Positions 28,232 to 39,690 are shown, counted from the stretch's first letter. The stretch is DNA of 64,000 nucleotides from Bacteroidota bacterium (GCA_020161435.1 JAIUNV010000003.1:514567-578566), one strand, 5' to 3'. The notes: generated from the sequence alone by a model not told the origin. Program-made: numbers and translations.

Positions 28232-31203
28232 ATGAAACGTACAATTGCGCCCCTGCTGCTGGGGCTAATTGCCGGGTTACTCTGCATGTCAGTGCCGGCA
28301 TTTGCACAAAACAAGACGGTAAGCGGTAAGGTGACAGACGCCCAGGGAGGGGCCAGTCTGTCAGGTGTTTCCGTTATCGTCAAAGGTTCTAAAACGGGTA
28401 CTTCTACCGATGGTAGTGGTTCCTATTCGCTATCGGTACCAAACGGTGCCACACTGGTGTTCAGTTCTGTAGGGTTTCAAAATGAAGAGGTGGCTGTAGG
28501 CGACCGCACTACCGTTGATGTGGTAATGACTGCAATGGCAGGCAGCAACCTCAACGAAGTGGTTGTAGTAGGTTATGGTACCGTTCGTAAGCGTGACCTT
28601 ACTTCTGCCGTGACTTCTGTAAAGGCTAAAGACTTTAACCAAGGCGTAATGGCTGCCCCGACCAACTGATTCAGGGTAAGGTAGCAGGCTTGCAGGTGGT
28701 AACCAACAGCGGTGCTCCCGGTGCTGCTACTACCATCCGCATTCGTGGTAACAGCTCTATCCGTAGCGGCAACAACCCACTGTTTGTAGTGGATGGTATT
28801 CCGCTGGATGGTCGTTTGGCCCGCCCTGGCTTTTCTCCCCTTGGCCTCGGTGTTACGCCAGAATCTAACCCCTTGTATTTCTTCAACAGTGCCGATATCT
28901 CTGGTATGGAAGTGTTGAAAGACGCTTCTGCCACTGCTATTTACGGTTCTCGTGGTGCCAATGGTGTTATCATGATTACTACCAAGCAGGGTAGCTCTGG
29001 CGCTGCCAAGCTGGATGTAAGTTCATCAGTAGCTGTGAGCAGCATTGCCCGCAAGTTTGATGTATTGGATGCTGGCGGCTATCGTAATGCGCTTAAAGCG
29101 TACAACCTTACCACTGGCGACCTAGGTGGCAATGCTGATGCCCTCAGCGAAATACTGCGTACTGCTGTTACACAGAACTACAACGTAGGCATTAGCGGTG
29201 GTAGCGAAAATGGTAAATACCGCATCTCTCTCGGCTACCTTGGCCAGCAGGGTATTGTAGACAAAACTGATATGAAGCGTTTTACTGTAAACGCTAACGG
29301 TCAGTACAAGTTTTTGAAAAGCCGCCGCCTCAGCCTCGACTTCAACGTTTTTGCCGGACAGGCCAAAGAAAACATTGCGCCTATTACCAACAACGCCGGT
29401 TTTCAGGGCAACCTGATTGGTATGGCTTTGCAGTGGAACCCCACGCAAAACCTGATGAACACCAATGGTACGCTCAACATTATCCCCGGTTCTACCATTG
29501 TAAACCCATTGGCTATGCAGCGTGGCTACACAGACATCTCGAATATTTCGAGCCTGTTTGCTATTGCTGGTTTGGGCTACAAAATTGCTGATGGTTTGGA
29601 CTACCGTTTCAACGTGAGCCTGAACAGACAAACTGGTGTACGCCAGAGCGAACTGAAGCGTTACATTACCATTGTAGGTGTAGAGGGTTTAGGCCAGGGA
29701 TATCAGGGCAATACACAAATGAATACCACTGTATTGCAGCATACCCTCAGCTACAACAAAGACCTCACAAAGAAAATCAACATGAACGCTTTGTTGGGTT
29801 ACGAATATCAGGACTTCAAGTTTAGCGGTGCAGGTACTTCTGCTATTGGTTTTGCCAATGATGATGTGCCTTTCTACAACATTTTGCAAAATGCCCCTGC
29901 AGCCAACCGTGCCATCAGTTCTTTCGAAGATCCTGATGCATCACTGCAGTCTTACTTCGGTCGTATTGGTTTCAACTACGACGATCGCTTCATCATCAGC
30001 GGTACACTCCGTGCCGATGGATCGAGCAAGTTTGGTGCTAACAATAAGTATGGCTACTTCCCTTCTGGTTCAATAGCATGGAATATTACCAACGAAGAAT
30101 TCCTGAAGAACAGCAGCAGCATTCAAAACCTGCGCCTCCGTGCTTCTTATGGTTTAACGGGCAACCAGGCTTTCCCTGCAGGATCTGCTCAAACCCAGTA
30201 TTCGTACCTGCCCAATGCAGGTGGCATTCAATTGACTACATGGGCAAATGCTAACCTGAAGTGGGAAACCACCAAACAGCTGAATATTGGTCTTGACTTT
30301 ATTTTGGCTAAAGGCCGTGTGTTTGGTAACATTGATTACTTCAATAGGGTTACCAGCGATGTTTTGTTCTCGTTTACAGCCATTCAGCCTGCACCGGGTG
30401 CTGTTATTTGGCAGAACATTAAAGATGCTACCATAACCAACTCTGGGTTGGAAGTATCGTTGGGTACCAACATTATTCGCAAAAAGGACCTGAACTGGAA
30501 TTTTACTGTGAATGCAGCCTTCCTGAAAAATGTGTTTGACAACTACAGCGGCCCGCCAATTTTGACTGGCGAAATTAACGGACAAGGTTTGACTGGTGCA
30601 TTTGCGCAGCGTAATGAAAATGGTCAGCCGCTTAATGCATTTTACACTCGTCGTTTTCTTGGGTTAGATAAAGACGGTTTGGGTACGTACGCTGGTGGCT
30701 CATTAGAAACGCCTGAGTTTGTTGGCGATCCTAACCCTTCTATGCTGTTGGGTTTGAGCACCGATCTGAACTGGAAAAAACTAACTTTGGTTGTAAATAT
30801 GAATGGTGCATTTGGCCATGAGTTGTACAACAACACGCTGAATGCCGTACTGCCAGTTGGCAACCTGGGCACCCGCAACATTGCTTCTTCTTTGATGAGC
30901 CTCAATCCGAGAGAAGCATTGGCTAACCCTATTAAGGCATCTAGCCGATATCTCGAAAAAGGCAACTTCCTCCGCATGGCCAACGTTTCGCTGTCTTACA
31001 ACCTGGGCAATATTGGTAAGGAAATCAAAAATGCCAATGTGTTCCTAACGGCCCAAAACCTGTTTGTAATTACCAAATTCACCGGTTTTGATCCTGAAGT
31101 AAATACAGACAAAAACATTGGCGGCGTTCCTTCGTTTGGTATTGAATACCTGCCTTACCCTGCTGCCCGTACTATTCAGGCTGGCTTCCTGTTTGGCCTT
31201 TAA
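28232..31203 (+). pseudogene. susC: SusC/RagA family transporter with a one-base frameshift
   Basis: The first part (28232-28669) encodes the signal peptide, the carboxypeptidase-like domain and the SusC motif LNEVVVVGYGTVRKRDLTSA, then runs out at AAPTN-stop. The rest, in another frame from about 28660, continues exactly where expected: DQLIQGKVAGLQVVTNSG, the plug (DASATAIYGSRGANGVIM) and a full barrel to 31203. One extra C in the CCCC run at 28656-28659 would restore AAPDQLIQG and a product of about 990 residues. Either the gene is inactivated, the shift is phase-variable, or the read is wrong. The rest is intact with no other stops, which favours error or recent mutation. susD follows 33 bp later. 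Confidence 0.85.
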
Positions 31204-31236
31204 TTGTGATTGTAGAACCAAATTAAACAGGAAAAA

Positions 31237-32823
31237 ATGAAACATAATATTCAACAACTAAGTTTGATTGCTGTAGCAGCAGCCTTATTGGGTAGCGGTT
31301 GTACCAAACTCGAAGAAGGCTTGAACAGCACCGCTACCAGTGATCAAGCCAACGCATTTATCCAAGCGACTGTGGATCTCAACAGTCTGATTCAGGGTGC
31401 CTACGACGGTTTGCAATCAATGCAAACACAAGAATTAGTAACCTCACTGATGGAAAACAGCTCTGACGAATCGCTGGTACCCACCCGTGGTGGCGACTGG
31501 GATGACAACGGTGTTTGGCGTGTGATACACACCCACAACTGGAATGCAGACCATCAGCAAGTGCTGAATGTTTTCAACAATCTTTTGCAGCAGGTTTTTA
31601 ATACTACCAATATCATCGGCCTGGCTCCTACCAGCACTGCTTCTAACAAAGCAAGTATTGAAGCACAAGCAAGATTTCTGAGAGCATTTGTGATGTTTAC
31701 GGTACTTGATTTGTATGGCCAGGTACCCTTCAGAGAACCCGGTGAAAACCTCTTAAATGCACCCAAAGTGTACAAGGGGTTAGATGGTGTAAACTTTATC
31801 ATCAGTGAAGTACGTGCCGCAAAAACCAATTTACCAGCTTCAACCGGCCGTGCTACTGCCACCCGTGCTACCAAAGATGCAGCCGATATGTTGTTGATGA
31901 AATTGCTGTTGCAAAAAGGCACTTATGCCAACCGTCAGGCACCTACATTTGCAGCAGCCGATATGGCCGAAGTAATCAGCCTGGCTGATGGCATCATCAA
32001 CTCAGGCCGTTACAGCCTGTCGAACAATGTATGGGACAACTACGCACCCAACAACGGTGCTATTTCTACTGAAAACATCTTCACCAACGAAAACATTGGT
32101 GGTGCACGTGGCGGTAACCTCCGTTCTGCGTGGTACAAAACCAACCACTACAATATGAACAAGAGTGGCTGGAATGGTTTCAGCACGTTGGCCGATGTGT
32201 ATAACAAGTTTGAAGCCGGCGACCAGCGTCGTGGCGTAGCTTATCCTACAGGACTAGCATCTTTACCTAACACAGGCAACCGCATCAACACTGGTTTCCT
32301 CGTTGGACAGCAATACGACCTGGCCAACGACACAGCATTGAAAGATCGTAAAGGTGCTCCTTTGGCCTTCACGCCTACTGTAGCTATACAAGAGTCGGGT
32401 ACCAACCTGGAAGTAACGGGTATTCGTGTATATCGCTACCCTATCGATTATGGCCCTGCAAACGATGGACAGGCCGATAACGACTATGTAATTTATCGGT
32501 TTGCAGATGTTTACCTGATGAAAGCCGAAGCACAATTCCGCAGTGGCAACGCCAGCGGTGCTCAAACCACCATCAACTTGGTGCGTGCCCGCCGTGGTGC
32601 AACTCCGTTAACCGGCACATTAACCGCTGCCCAAATTCTCGATGAGCGTCAGCGTGAATTCTACTGGGATGGTTGGAGAAGAATGGACCAGATTCGCTTT
32701 GGTACTTTCCTTGCTGCCCGTGCCTTGAAGCCTGCCGCTTCTGATCCTAAGTATTTGTATTTCCCTATTCCGAATGCAGCGTTGGCCGTAAACCCCAACC
32801 TCACTCAGAACCCCGGATACTAA
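31237..32823 (+). CDS. susD: SusD/RagB family outer-membrane lipoprotein, second locus
   Basis: The partner of the upstream SusC-type transporter. The lipobox is LLGSGC. SusD-family segments are visible: ARFLRAFVMFTVLDLYGQVPFREP at about 145-170, YVIYRFADVYLMKAEAQFRSG at about 415-435, and the C-terminal LDERQREFYWDGWRRMDQIRFG and NPNLTQNPGY. At 528 residues it has the same length as the SusD of the starch-type locus, but the two are not close copies. A strong terminator follows. Confidence 0.93.
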   Translation: MKHNIQQLSLIAVAAALLGSGCTKLEEGLNSTATSDQANAFIQATVDLNSLIQGAYDGLQSMQTQELVTSLMENSSDESLVPTRGGDWDDNGVWRVIHTHNWNADHQQVLNVFNNLLQQVFNTTNIIGLAPTSTASNKASIEAQARFLRAFVMFTVLDLYGQVPFREPGENLLNAPKVYKGLDGVNFIISEVRAAKTNLPASTGRATATRATKDAADMLLMKLLLQKGTYANRQAPTFAAADMAEVISLADGIINSGRYSLSNNVWDNYAPNNGAISTENIFTNENIGGARGGNLRSAWYKTNHYNMNKSGWNGFSTLADVYNKFEAGDQRRGVAYPTGLASLPNTGNRINTGFLVGQQYDLANDTALKDRKGAPLAFTPTVAIQESGTNLEVTGIRVYRYPIDYGPANDGQADNDYVIYRFADVYLMKAEAQFRSGNASGAQTTINLVRARRGATPLTGTLTAAQILDERQREFYWDGWRRMDQIRFGTFLAARALKPAASDPKYLYFPIPNAALAVNPNLTQNPGY

Positions 32824-32852
32824 TCGATTGTTCATAAGCATTGTTTTTTTAC

Positions 32853-32880
32853 AGAGCCACCTTCGGGTGGCTTTGTTTTT
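32853..32880 (+). terminator. Intrinsic terminator after susD2
   Basis: AGCCACC-TTCG-GGTGGCT is a 7-bp stem with a UUCG tetraloop, extendable by weaker pairs, followed by TTGTTTTT. It separates susCD2 from the FG-GAP pair. Confidence 0.85.
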
Positions 32881-32984
32881 AAGTAGAAGCGCTTGTGTGT
32901 TTATGAACCGGCTACTGTAGATTCATGCTGTTGGCTCCTTATCTTTCAGCCTTGTTCAGTAGCCCCAAGAATTGACTGCTTATC

Positions 32985-35900
32985 ATGATGAAAACTATCT
33001 TTCAGGCCTGTGTGGTTTGTGCTGTGCTTTTGACTGTTGCCTGCAAATCATCTTCTACCAAAGAAGCCAATACGCTTTTTAAAAAAATGGATGCGGATAG
33101 TACCGGCATCCACTTCACCAATACAATAACCGATAACGAAGAGTTCAACATATTTAGTTATCGGAATTTTTACAACGGTGGTGGTGTGGCCATTGGCGAT
33201 ATCAACAACGATAGCCTGCCCGATGTATTCTTTACTGCCAACATGGGGCCCAATAAACTGTACCTCAACAAAGGCAATATGCACTTTGAAGACATCAGTG
33301 AAAAGGCTGGCATAACCGAAACCAACAAGTGGAGCACCGGTGTAGTAATGGCCGATGTAAACGCCGATGGCTGGCTGGATATTTATGTGTGCAATGCCGG
33401 CTACGAAAAAGGCCGCAACACGAATAATGCCTTGTTCATCAATAACAAGAACGGCACATTTACCGACAGTGCAGCAGCTTATGGATTAGAAAACGACGGT
33501 TACACCACGCATGCCGCCTTTTTTGATTACGATCTCGATGGCGATTTGGACTGCTATATTCTTAACAACAGTTTTATGCCGGTGAATACGCTAAACAACA
33601 GCAATCGCCGCGACTTACGGGCCAAAGACTGGCCGGTGAAAGATCAGTTTAAGGGCGGAGGCAGCTACCTGATGCGCAACGATGGCGGCCGCTTTACCGA
33701 TGTAAGCGAAGCAGCAAATATTTATGGCAGCCTCATCAGCTTTGGCCTGGGCGTAACAGTGGGCGATGTAAACGGCGATCACTATCCTGATATTTATGTA
33801 AGCAATGATTTCTACGAAAGAGATTACCTCTACATCAACCAGCAAAACGGCACTTTTCATGAAGAGCTGGAAGACTGGACAGAACACATTAGCCAAAGCA
33901 GCATGGGTGCCGACCTGGCGGATGTAAACAACGATGGCTATCCCGACATTTTTGTAACCGACATGCTGCCCGGCGATGACCAACGCCTCAAGACGACAAC
34001 AAGTTTTGAAAACTATGATGTGTACAACCTCAAACTCAATTTGGGTTTCTATCATCAGTACATGCAAAACACTCTACAGATCAACAACCGCAACGGTAAG
34101 TTTACCGATGTGGCGCATTACAGCGGGGTAGCAGCTACCGACTGGAGTTGGGGCGGTTTAATCTTTGATGCCGACAATGATGGCTTTAATGATTTGTATG
34201 TGTGCAATGGCATCACCCGTGACCTCACCGATCAGGACTTCATCGACTTTTTTGCCAACGATGTAATACAACGCATGGTACAAACCGGCAGCAAAGACAA
34301 AGTGCAGGAAGTGATTGATAAAATGCCGAGCAGGCCACAAAAAAACAAAGCCTTTCGCAACACAGGCAACCTGCGCTTTGAAGATGCCGCTGATACTTGG
34401 GGCTTTAGCGATCCATCATTCAGCAACGGTGCCGCCTATGGCGACCTTGACAATGATGGCGACCTCGACCTGATTGTAAGCAACGTGAACGCACAGGCAT
34501 TTGTGTACCAGAACAACAGCCGTCAGCAAAACCAACAACAATACATTTCGTTTGCGCTGCAAGGAAAAGGCAAGAATACTTTTGCAGTAGGCTCCAGCAT
34601 ACAAGTATTTCAAGGCGATCAAATCATCAGCCGCGAAATCATTCCCAGTCGTGGCTTTCAGAGCAGCATTGATTACAAAGCCGTGATCGGACTGGGCAAC
34701 AAAGCGGCAGATAGTGTACACATTATTTGGCCCGACAAAACTTTTACCCGCATTATTCAACCAGCTGCAAACCGTACGCACCATATTACGTGGCCAGATG
34801 ATGCACCGGCTTACATACCACCGGCCCGTAAACTGCCGCCACCGGTATTGCAAGCAGTAGCTACCAACTTCGATAAGCATCAGGAAGACAACTATGTAGA
34901 TTTTTACATAGAAAGAAACATGCCCATTATGCAGAGCAAAGAAGGGCCCAGAGCTGCAGTGGCCGATGTAAATGGCGATGGCAAACAGGATGTATACATT
35001 GGTGGTGCTGCCGGGCAAGCAGGTCAACTGTACATCAATAACGGTTCTGGATTTACGAAGAGCAAACAGCCCGCTTTTGAATTGATGGTTCAGTTTGAAG
35101 ATGTAGCCACACTTTATTTTGATGCCGATAAAGACGGCGATCAGGATTTAATGGTAGGCAGTGGCGGCAATCATTTGCAAGCAGGCATTCGGGAAATGCA
35201 AAACAGGTTGTACCTCAATGATGGCAAAGGCAACTTTACCTTGAAGGCAGACGCTTTGCCTCCGAATGATGGCAATACCAGCAGTATTGTGGTGCTTGAT
35301 GTTGACAACGACAATAATCCTGATGTATTTGTAGGTAGTAAATGTGCTCCTCAAAATGTAGGGGCTCCTACCCGTCATTATTTGCTGCGCAATACCGGCA
35401 ATGCAACGTTTACAGATGTAACAACTGAATACTTTCCGCAGGCAGCTACATTGGGCTTTGTGAGTGCCGCCAGTGTAGGCGATATCAACGGCGATGGAAA
35501 ACCAGAATTGATTACTGTGGGTGAATTTTCATCGGTAAATGCATTCTCTTTTACTAATGGAAAAGCCAGTGTAGTAAGCACCGGATTGGAACAGCAATTT
35601 GGCTATTGGCAAAGCATGGCCATTGCTGATGTGGATGGTGATAAAGATTTGGATTTAGTTTTGGGCAACATGGGTGAAAATGGCTACCTGAAACCCTCTG
35701 CCAGTGCTCCTATGAAATTATGGTTTGGCGATTTTGACAACAACCAGTTGTACGATAAAATACTTACTCGTACCGTGAATGGTAAAGATGTGCCCGTATT
35801 CCTGAAACGTGATTTGACCGATCAGATGCCTTCGCTCAAAAAACAAAACCTGCGGTTTGAAGCTTTTGCCAGCAAGAGCATTCAGGAATTATTTAGCCCA

Positions 35901-36320
35901 GAGCAATTGGCCAAAGGCAAACAATACACTTGCAACTATGCGCAATCAGCAGTAGCCATCAACAATGGCAGCGGTAAGTTTGCCCTGCAGGCATTGCCCA
36001 TGCAAGTGCAGCTCTCCAGTGTGCATGCTATTTGTGTAAGCGATGTAAACGGCGACAGTTTTCCGGATATCATTATGGGCGGAAACCAATACGCCACCAT
36101 GCCGCAGTTTGGACGCTTTGATGCCAGCTTTGGCCATGTGCTCATCAACAATGGTAAAGGTGCTTTCACCTGGATTGAACCTGCCATCAGTGGCATACAA
36201 ATTCGGGGTGCCATTAAAGACATTCAACCCATTGCCGGCAAAACCATGCAGTACCTGGTGCTGCGCAACAACGATACACCGGTGATGATTCAACGCAATA
36301 ACAAGCCTGCAAAAAACTAA
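32985..36320 (+). CDS. FG-GAP/VCBS repeat lipoprotein with ASPIC/UnbV domain, copy 1
   Basis: A large CRTAC1-like surface lipoprotein of 1111 residues; lipobox LLTVAC. At least a dozen calcium-loop repeats run through it (DINNDSLPDV, DVNADGWLDI, DYDLDGDLDC, DVNGDHYPDI, DADNDGFNDL, DLDNDGDLDL, DVNGDGKQDV, DADKDGDQDL), which together should form beta-propellers. An ASPIC/UnbV segment sits near the middle (VGSSIQVFQG, then IPSRGFQSSIDYKAVIGLG, then VHIIWPDKT). The molecular function of this family in Bacteroidota is unknown; binding or adhesion is plausible. A paralogue follows after 6 bp. Confidence 0.85.
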   Translation: MMKTIFQACVVCAVLLTVACKSSSTKEANTLFKKMDADSTGIHFTNTITDNEEFNIFSYRNFYNGGGVAIGDINNDSLPDVFFTANMGPNKLYLNKGNMHFEDISEKAGITETNKWSTGVVMADVNADGWLDIYVCNAGYEKGRNTNNALFINNKNGTFTDSAAAYGLENDGYTTHAAFFDYDLDGDLDCYILNNSFMPVNTLNNSNRRDLRAKDWPVKDQFKGGGSYLMRNDGGRFTDVSEAANIYGSLISFGLGVTVGDVNGDHYPDIYVSNDFYERDYLYINQQNGTFHEELEDWTEHISQSSMGADLADVNNDGYPDIFVTDMLPGDDQRLKTTTSFENYDVYNLKLNLGFYHQYMQNTLQINNRNGKFTDVAHYSGVAATDWSWGGLIFDADNDGFNDLYVCNGITRDLTDQDFIDFFANDVIQRMVQTGSKDKVQEVIDKMPSRPQKNKAFRNTGNLRFEDAADTWGFSDPSFSNGAAYGDLDNDGDLDLIVSNVNAQAFVYQNNSRQQNQQQYISFALQGKGKNTFAVGSSIQVFQGDQIISREIIPSRGFQSSIDYKAVIGLGNKAADSVHIIWPDKTFTRIIQPAANRTHHITWPDDAPAYIPPARKLPPPVLQAVATNFDKHQEDNYVDFYIERNMPIMQSKEGPRAAVADVNGDGKQDVYIGGAAGQAGQLYINNGSGFTKSKQPAFELMVQFEDVATLYFDADKDGDQDLMVGSGGNHLQAGIREMQNRLYLNDGKGNFTLKADALPPNDGNTSSIVVLDVDNDNNPDVFVGSKCAPQNVGAPTRHYLLRNTGNATFTDVTTEYFPQAATLGFVSAASVGDINGDGKPELITVGEFSSVNAFSFTNGKASVVSTGLEQQFGYWQSMAIADVDGDKDLDLVLGNMGENGYLKPSASAPMKLWFGDFDNNQLYDKILTRTVNGKDVPVFLKRDLTDQMPSLKKQNLRFEAFASKSIQELFSPEQLAKGKQYTCNYAQSAVAINNGSGKFALQALPMQVQLSSVHAICVSDVNGDSFPDIIMGGNQYATMPQFGRFDASFGHVLINNGKGAFTWIEPAISGIQIRGAIKDIQPIAGKTMQYLVLRNNDTPVMIQRNNKPAKN

Positions 36321-36326
36321 CCTGTT

Positions 36327-39300
36327 ATGATGAAGGCTCGTTCTTTACATGCATTATTGATGGTATTGCTGACAACATTGCTGGCTTGCAAAAGCAAACA
36401 GCAAGAAACTACAGCAACCCAATTGTCGTTTACACTCCGTACTACCGATGAAACGGGTTTGCAATTTGCCAACACCCTCAAGCCGACTGCAGATTTCAAC
36501 ATGTTTAACTACATGTATTTCTACAACGGTGCCGGTGTAGCTACAGCAGACTTTAATAACGATGGGTTGCAGGATGTTTTTTTTGCCGGCAATCAGCAGG
36601 CCAATAAAATGTTTCTCAATAAAGGCCAGCTGAAATTTGAAGACGTTACAACTGAAGCCCGCATTCCAAACGATGGTGCCTGGAGCACAGGTGTAAGTGT
36701 GGTAGACATCAACAGCGACAGCCTGCCCGACTTGTATGTGTGCAGGGCCAGCAACTATGAAATTCTCAAAGGCAAAAATCAGTTGCTGGTGTGTAAAGGC
36801 ATCAACAATGGTGTGCCTGTATACGAAGATGAAGCGGCTGTTTACGGGCTCGACTTTGCCGGACTAAGCACACAAGCTGTTTTTTTTGACTACGACATGG
36901 ATGGCGATCTGGATATGTTTTTGCTGAATCATGCGCCGAGTCACGTAGGCAGATTTGCGCAGCGCAGTCAGTTTCTCAATACCTACGATGACATTAGCGG
37001 CGACCGCCTGTATCGCAGAGATGGCAACCGGTATACGGATGTGACCAAAGAAAGCGGCATCAACAGCAGCGCCATTGGTTACGGGCTCGGTGTGGCCGTG
37101 AGTGACATCAACCTCGATGGCTGGCCCGACATTTACGTGGGCAACGATTTTCATGAAAACGATTACCTCTACATCAACTCCGGCAATGGCAAGTTTGTAG
37201 ATGAAATTGAAATGCGCACCATGCATACCAGCCAGTTTACCATGGGTGTGGATGTGGCCGATGTAACCAACGATGGCTTTCCGGAAATCATCAGCATGGA
37301 TATGCTGCCCGCCGATCATTACATGCAAAAGCGAAGTCTTGGTGAAGACAGCTACGACATTTTTCAAATGAAACTGAGCTACGGGTATCACCCGTTTTTT
37401 ACCCGCAACAATTTGCAACTCAACCGGCGCAACAATCTCTTTAGCGAAGTGGGTTTGTACAGCGGCATAGCAGCTACCGACTGGAGCTGGAGTTGCCTCT
37501 GGACCGACTTTGATAACGATGGTTGGAAAGACTTATTCATCAGCAATGGCATTCCGAAAAGATTGAATGATATCGATTGGGTAAACTTTATTTCCAACGA
37601 TAACATGCAGCGCAAGATGAGCAGCAATCAACTCACCGACAGCGACTTTGCCGTGATAGATCGCTTCCCCGAAATAAAACTGCCCAACTATTTTTTCCGT
37701 AACACCGGCGATGCCAAATTCAACAATGAGTCATCGGCCGTAAGCAACAGCAAACCCACTTTTAGCAATGGTGCTGCGTATGCAGATTTTGACAATGATG
37801 GTGACATCGACATGGTAGTGAACAACATTGCAGATGCCGCCATGCTCTATGAAAATACCTTGAGTGAAGACAAGCGTAAACAGCATGCATCATTGGTATT
37901 GAAAGGTGCACCCGGTAATGAAAAAGCGTATGGTGCCAAGTTGGTATTGTATCAACAACAGCAAATACGTACGTACGAAAAGCAGCCTGTGCATGGCTAC
38001 ATGAGTTCGATGGATGTACCGCTGCATGTGGGGCTGAATGGCCCTGTTGATTCGGCCCTACTCATTTGGCCCGACAGAACAGTGCAACGCATCCAACTAA
38101 AACCCGGCGAGCAAATCATACAATGGCAAGCAGGTTTGCCGCGTTTCAATTTTACACAACTCTCCGGTGCGTTCTCCAATCCGACTTTTCCTGTTGAAGA
38201 CCTAACGGTATCATCGGGCTTGTGGCACGTTCATACAGAAAACCTATTTCAAGAATTTAACAGGGAGCAACTCATCCCACACATGACCAGCACCGACGGC
38301 CCGGCATTGGCTGTAGGCGACCTCACGGGTGATGGTTTGGATGATGTTTTTTTTGGTGCATCCCGTGGTTTTAAAAATGCGTTGTTTATACAGCAGGCCA
38401 ATGGTCGGTTTGTGCCTTCGCCACAAGTAGCATTGGCAGCCGATAGCATGTGCGAAGATGTAGATGCCTGCATGGCCGATGTGAATGGCGATGGTAAAAA
38501 AGATTTGATTGTGGCCAGTGGCGGCAATGAGTTTTATGGCACTTCTCCCATGATAGCACCACGGGTGTATTTGAATACAGGCAATGGCTTGCAGAAAAAA
38601 GAAGATGCATTCAACAATGTGTTTTTGAATGCGGGCAGCATGGCTTCTGCCGACTTCAACGGCGATGGAAAAATTGATTTGTTTATTGGTGGCAGGTGCG
38701 AACCTTTTGCCTATGGCAAAACACCCCGCAGTTATTTGTTGCAAAATGATGGCACCGGAAAATTTACCGATGTAACAGCAACAGCAGCACCTGACCTCGC
38801 CACAGCAGGCATGGTAACACATGCCCGCTGGGCAGACATGACCGGCGATGCACAACCCGATTTGCTCATCAGCAGCGAATGGCAACCCTTGCAGATGTAT
38901 GTAAACAACAAAGGCAAACTCATGAAGCAACTCATTGGACCCGAAACCGGGTGGTGGAATATGATGTTGCCTGTAGATGTAAATACAGATGGTCAGCCCG
39001 ATATTATTGCCGGCAATCTGGGTCTCAACAGCCGGCTTACGGCCAGCAGCAATCAGCCCCTGCGTATGTACGTTACAGATGTAGATGGCAACGGCACCAC
39101 CGAGCAAATTCTCACCTACTATCTCGATGGAAAAGAAGTACCCTTTGCGGCCAAAGATGAATTGCAACGCCAGCTGCCCATCTTGAAAAAACAATACCTC
39201 TATGCCGAAGATTTTGCCAAGGCCAATTTGGCTGACATCTTTCCGAACAATGCATTGAGCAAAGGCCTTCAACTCTCCGCTACCTCGCTGGCCAACAGCT

Positions 39301-39653
39301 TGTACCTGAGCAAAGGCAAAGGCCAATACGAGGCTGTTGCATTGCCGTGGTTGGCGCAATTGAGTTGTTATAAAGATGCCTGTGTAGTGGATGCCAATGG
39401 CGATGCACTTCCCGATGTGTTACTGGTGGGCAACTTCTATGACAACACGATGCAACTCGGTAGAAACGATGCCGACTTTGGCACCCTGATCATCAACGAA
39501 GGCAAGGGAAAGTTTCGTTGCGAGTTGCTCAATGGAATGATTGTAGCCGGCGAAAGCAGAAAAATATTGCCCATCAAAGTTGGCGGCAGGCAGGCCTTTG
39601 TTATTGCCCGCAACAACGCCCCGGCCGTACTCATGGCTTTCGGCAATCGGTAA
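36327..39653 (+). CDS. FG-GAP/VCBS repeat lipoprotein with ASPIC/UnbV domain, copy 2
   Basis: Paralogue of the preceding gene, 1108 residues, with the same domain order: lipobox TTLLAC, N-terminal calcium-loop repeats (DFNNDGLQDV, DINSDSLPDL, DYDMDGDLDM, DINLDGWPDI), a mid ASPIC/UnbV segment (EKQPVHGYMSSMDVPLHVGLN, LIWPDRTVQ), then a second propeller (DLTGDGLDDV, DVNGDGKKDL, DFNGDGKIDL). The sequences have diverged well beyond recent duplication. Spacing of 6 bp implies co-translation with copy 1. The two may form a heteromeric surface complex; that is inference. Confidence 0.85.
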   Translation: MMKARSLHALLMVLLTTLLACKSKQQETTATQLSFTLRTTDETGLQFANTLKPTADFNMFNYMYFYNGAGVATADFNNDGLQDVFFAGNQQANKMFLNKGQLKFEDVTTEARIPNDGAWSTGVSVVDINSDSLPDLYVCRASNYEILKGKNQLLVCKGINNGVPVYEDEAAVYGLDFAGLSTQAVFFDYDMDGDLDMFLLNHAPSHVGRFAQRSQFLNTYDDISGDRLYRRDGNRYTDVTKESGINSSAIGYGLGVAVSDINLDGWPDIYVGNDFHENDYLYINSGNGKFVDEIEMRTMHTSQFTMGVDVADVTNDGFPEIISMDMLPADHYMQKRSLGEDSYDIFQMKLSYGYHPFFTRNNLQLNRRNNLFSEVGLYSGIAATDWSWSCLWTDFDNDGWKDLFISNGIPKRLNDIDWVNFISNDNMQRKMSSNQLTDSDFAVIDRFPEIKLPNYFFRNTGDAKFNNESSAVSNSKPTFSNGAAYADFDNDGDIDMVVNNIADAAMLYENTLSEDKRKQHASLVLKGAPGNEKAYGAKLVLYQQQQIRTYEKQPVHGYMSSMDVPLHVGLNGPVDSALLIWPDRTVQRIQLKPGEQIIQWQAGLPRFNFTQLSGAFSNPTFPVEDLTVSSGLWHVHTENLFQEFNREQLIPHMTSTDGPALAVGDLTGDGLDDVFFGASRGFKNALFIQQANGRFVPSPQVALAADSMCEDVDACMADVNGDGKKDLIVASGGNEFYGTSPMIAPRVYLNTGNGLQKKEDAFNNVFLNAGSMASADFNGDGKIDLFIGGRCEPFAYGKTPRSYLLQNDGTGKFTDVTATAAPDLATAGMVTHARWADMTGDAQPDLLISSEWQPLQMYVNNKGKLMKQLIGPETGWWNMMLPVDVNTDGQPDIIAGNLGLNSRLTASSNQPLRMYVTDVDGNGTTEQILTYYLDGKEVPFAAKDELQRQLPILKKQYLYAEDFAKANLADIFPNNALSKGLQLSATSLANSLYLSKGKGQYEAVALPWLAQLSCYKDACVVDANGDALPDVLLVGNFYDNTMQLGRNDADFGTLIINEGKGKFRCELLNGMIVAGESRKILPIKVGGRQAFVIARNNAPAVLMAFGNR

Positions 39654-39690
39654 GCGTTATTTTTTATTGATTGCTGCATGTAAAGTATGT

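Noticed and set aside
38244..39359. 371-codon minus-strand frame inside the second FG-GAP gene
   Set aside because: It is antisense to the repeat-rich calcium-loop codons and has no start context or family match.
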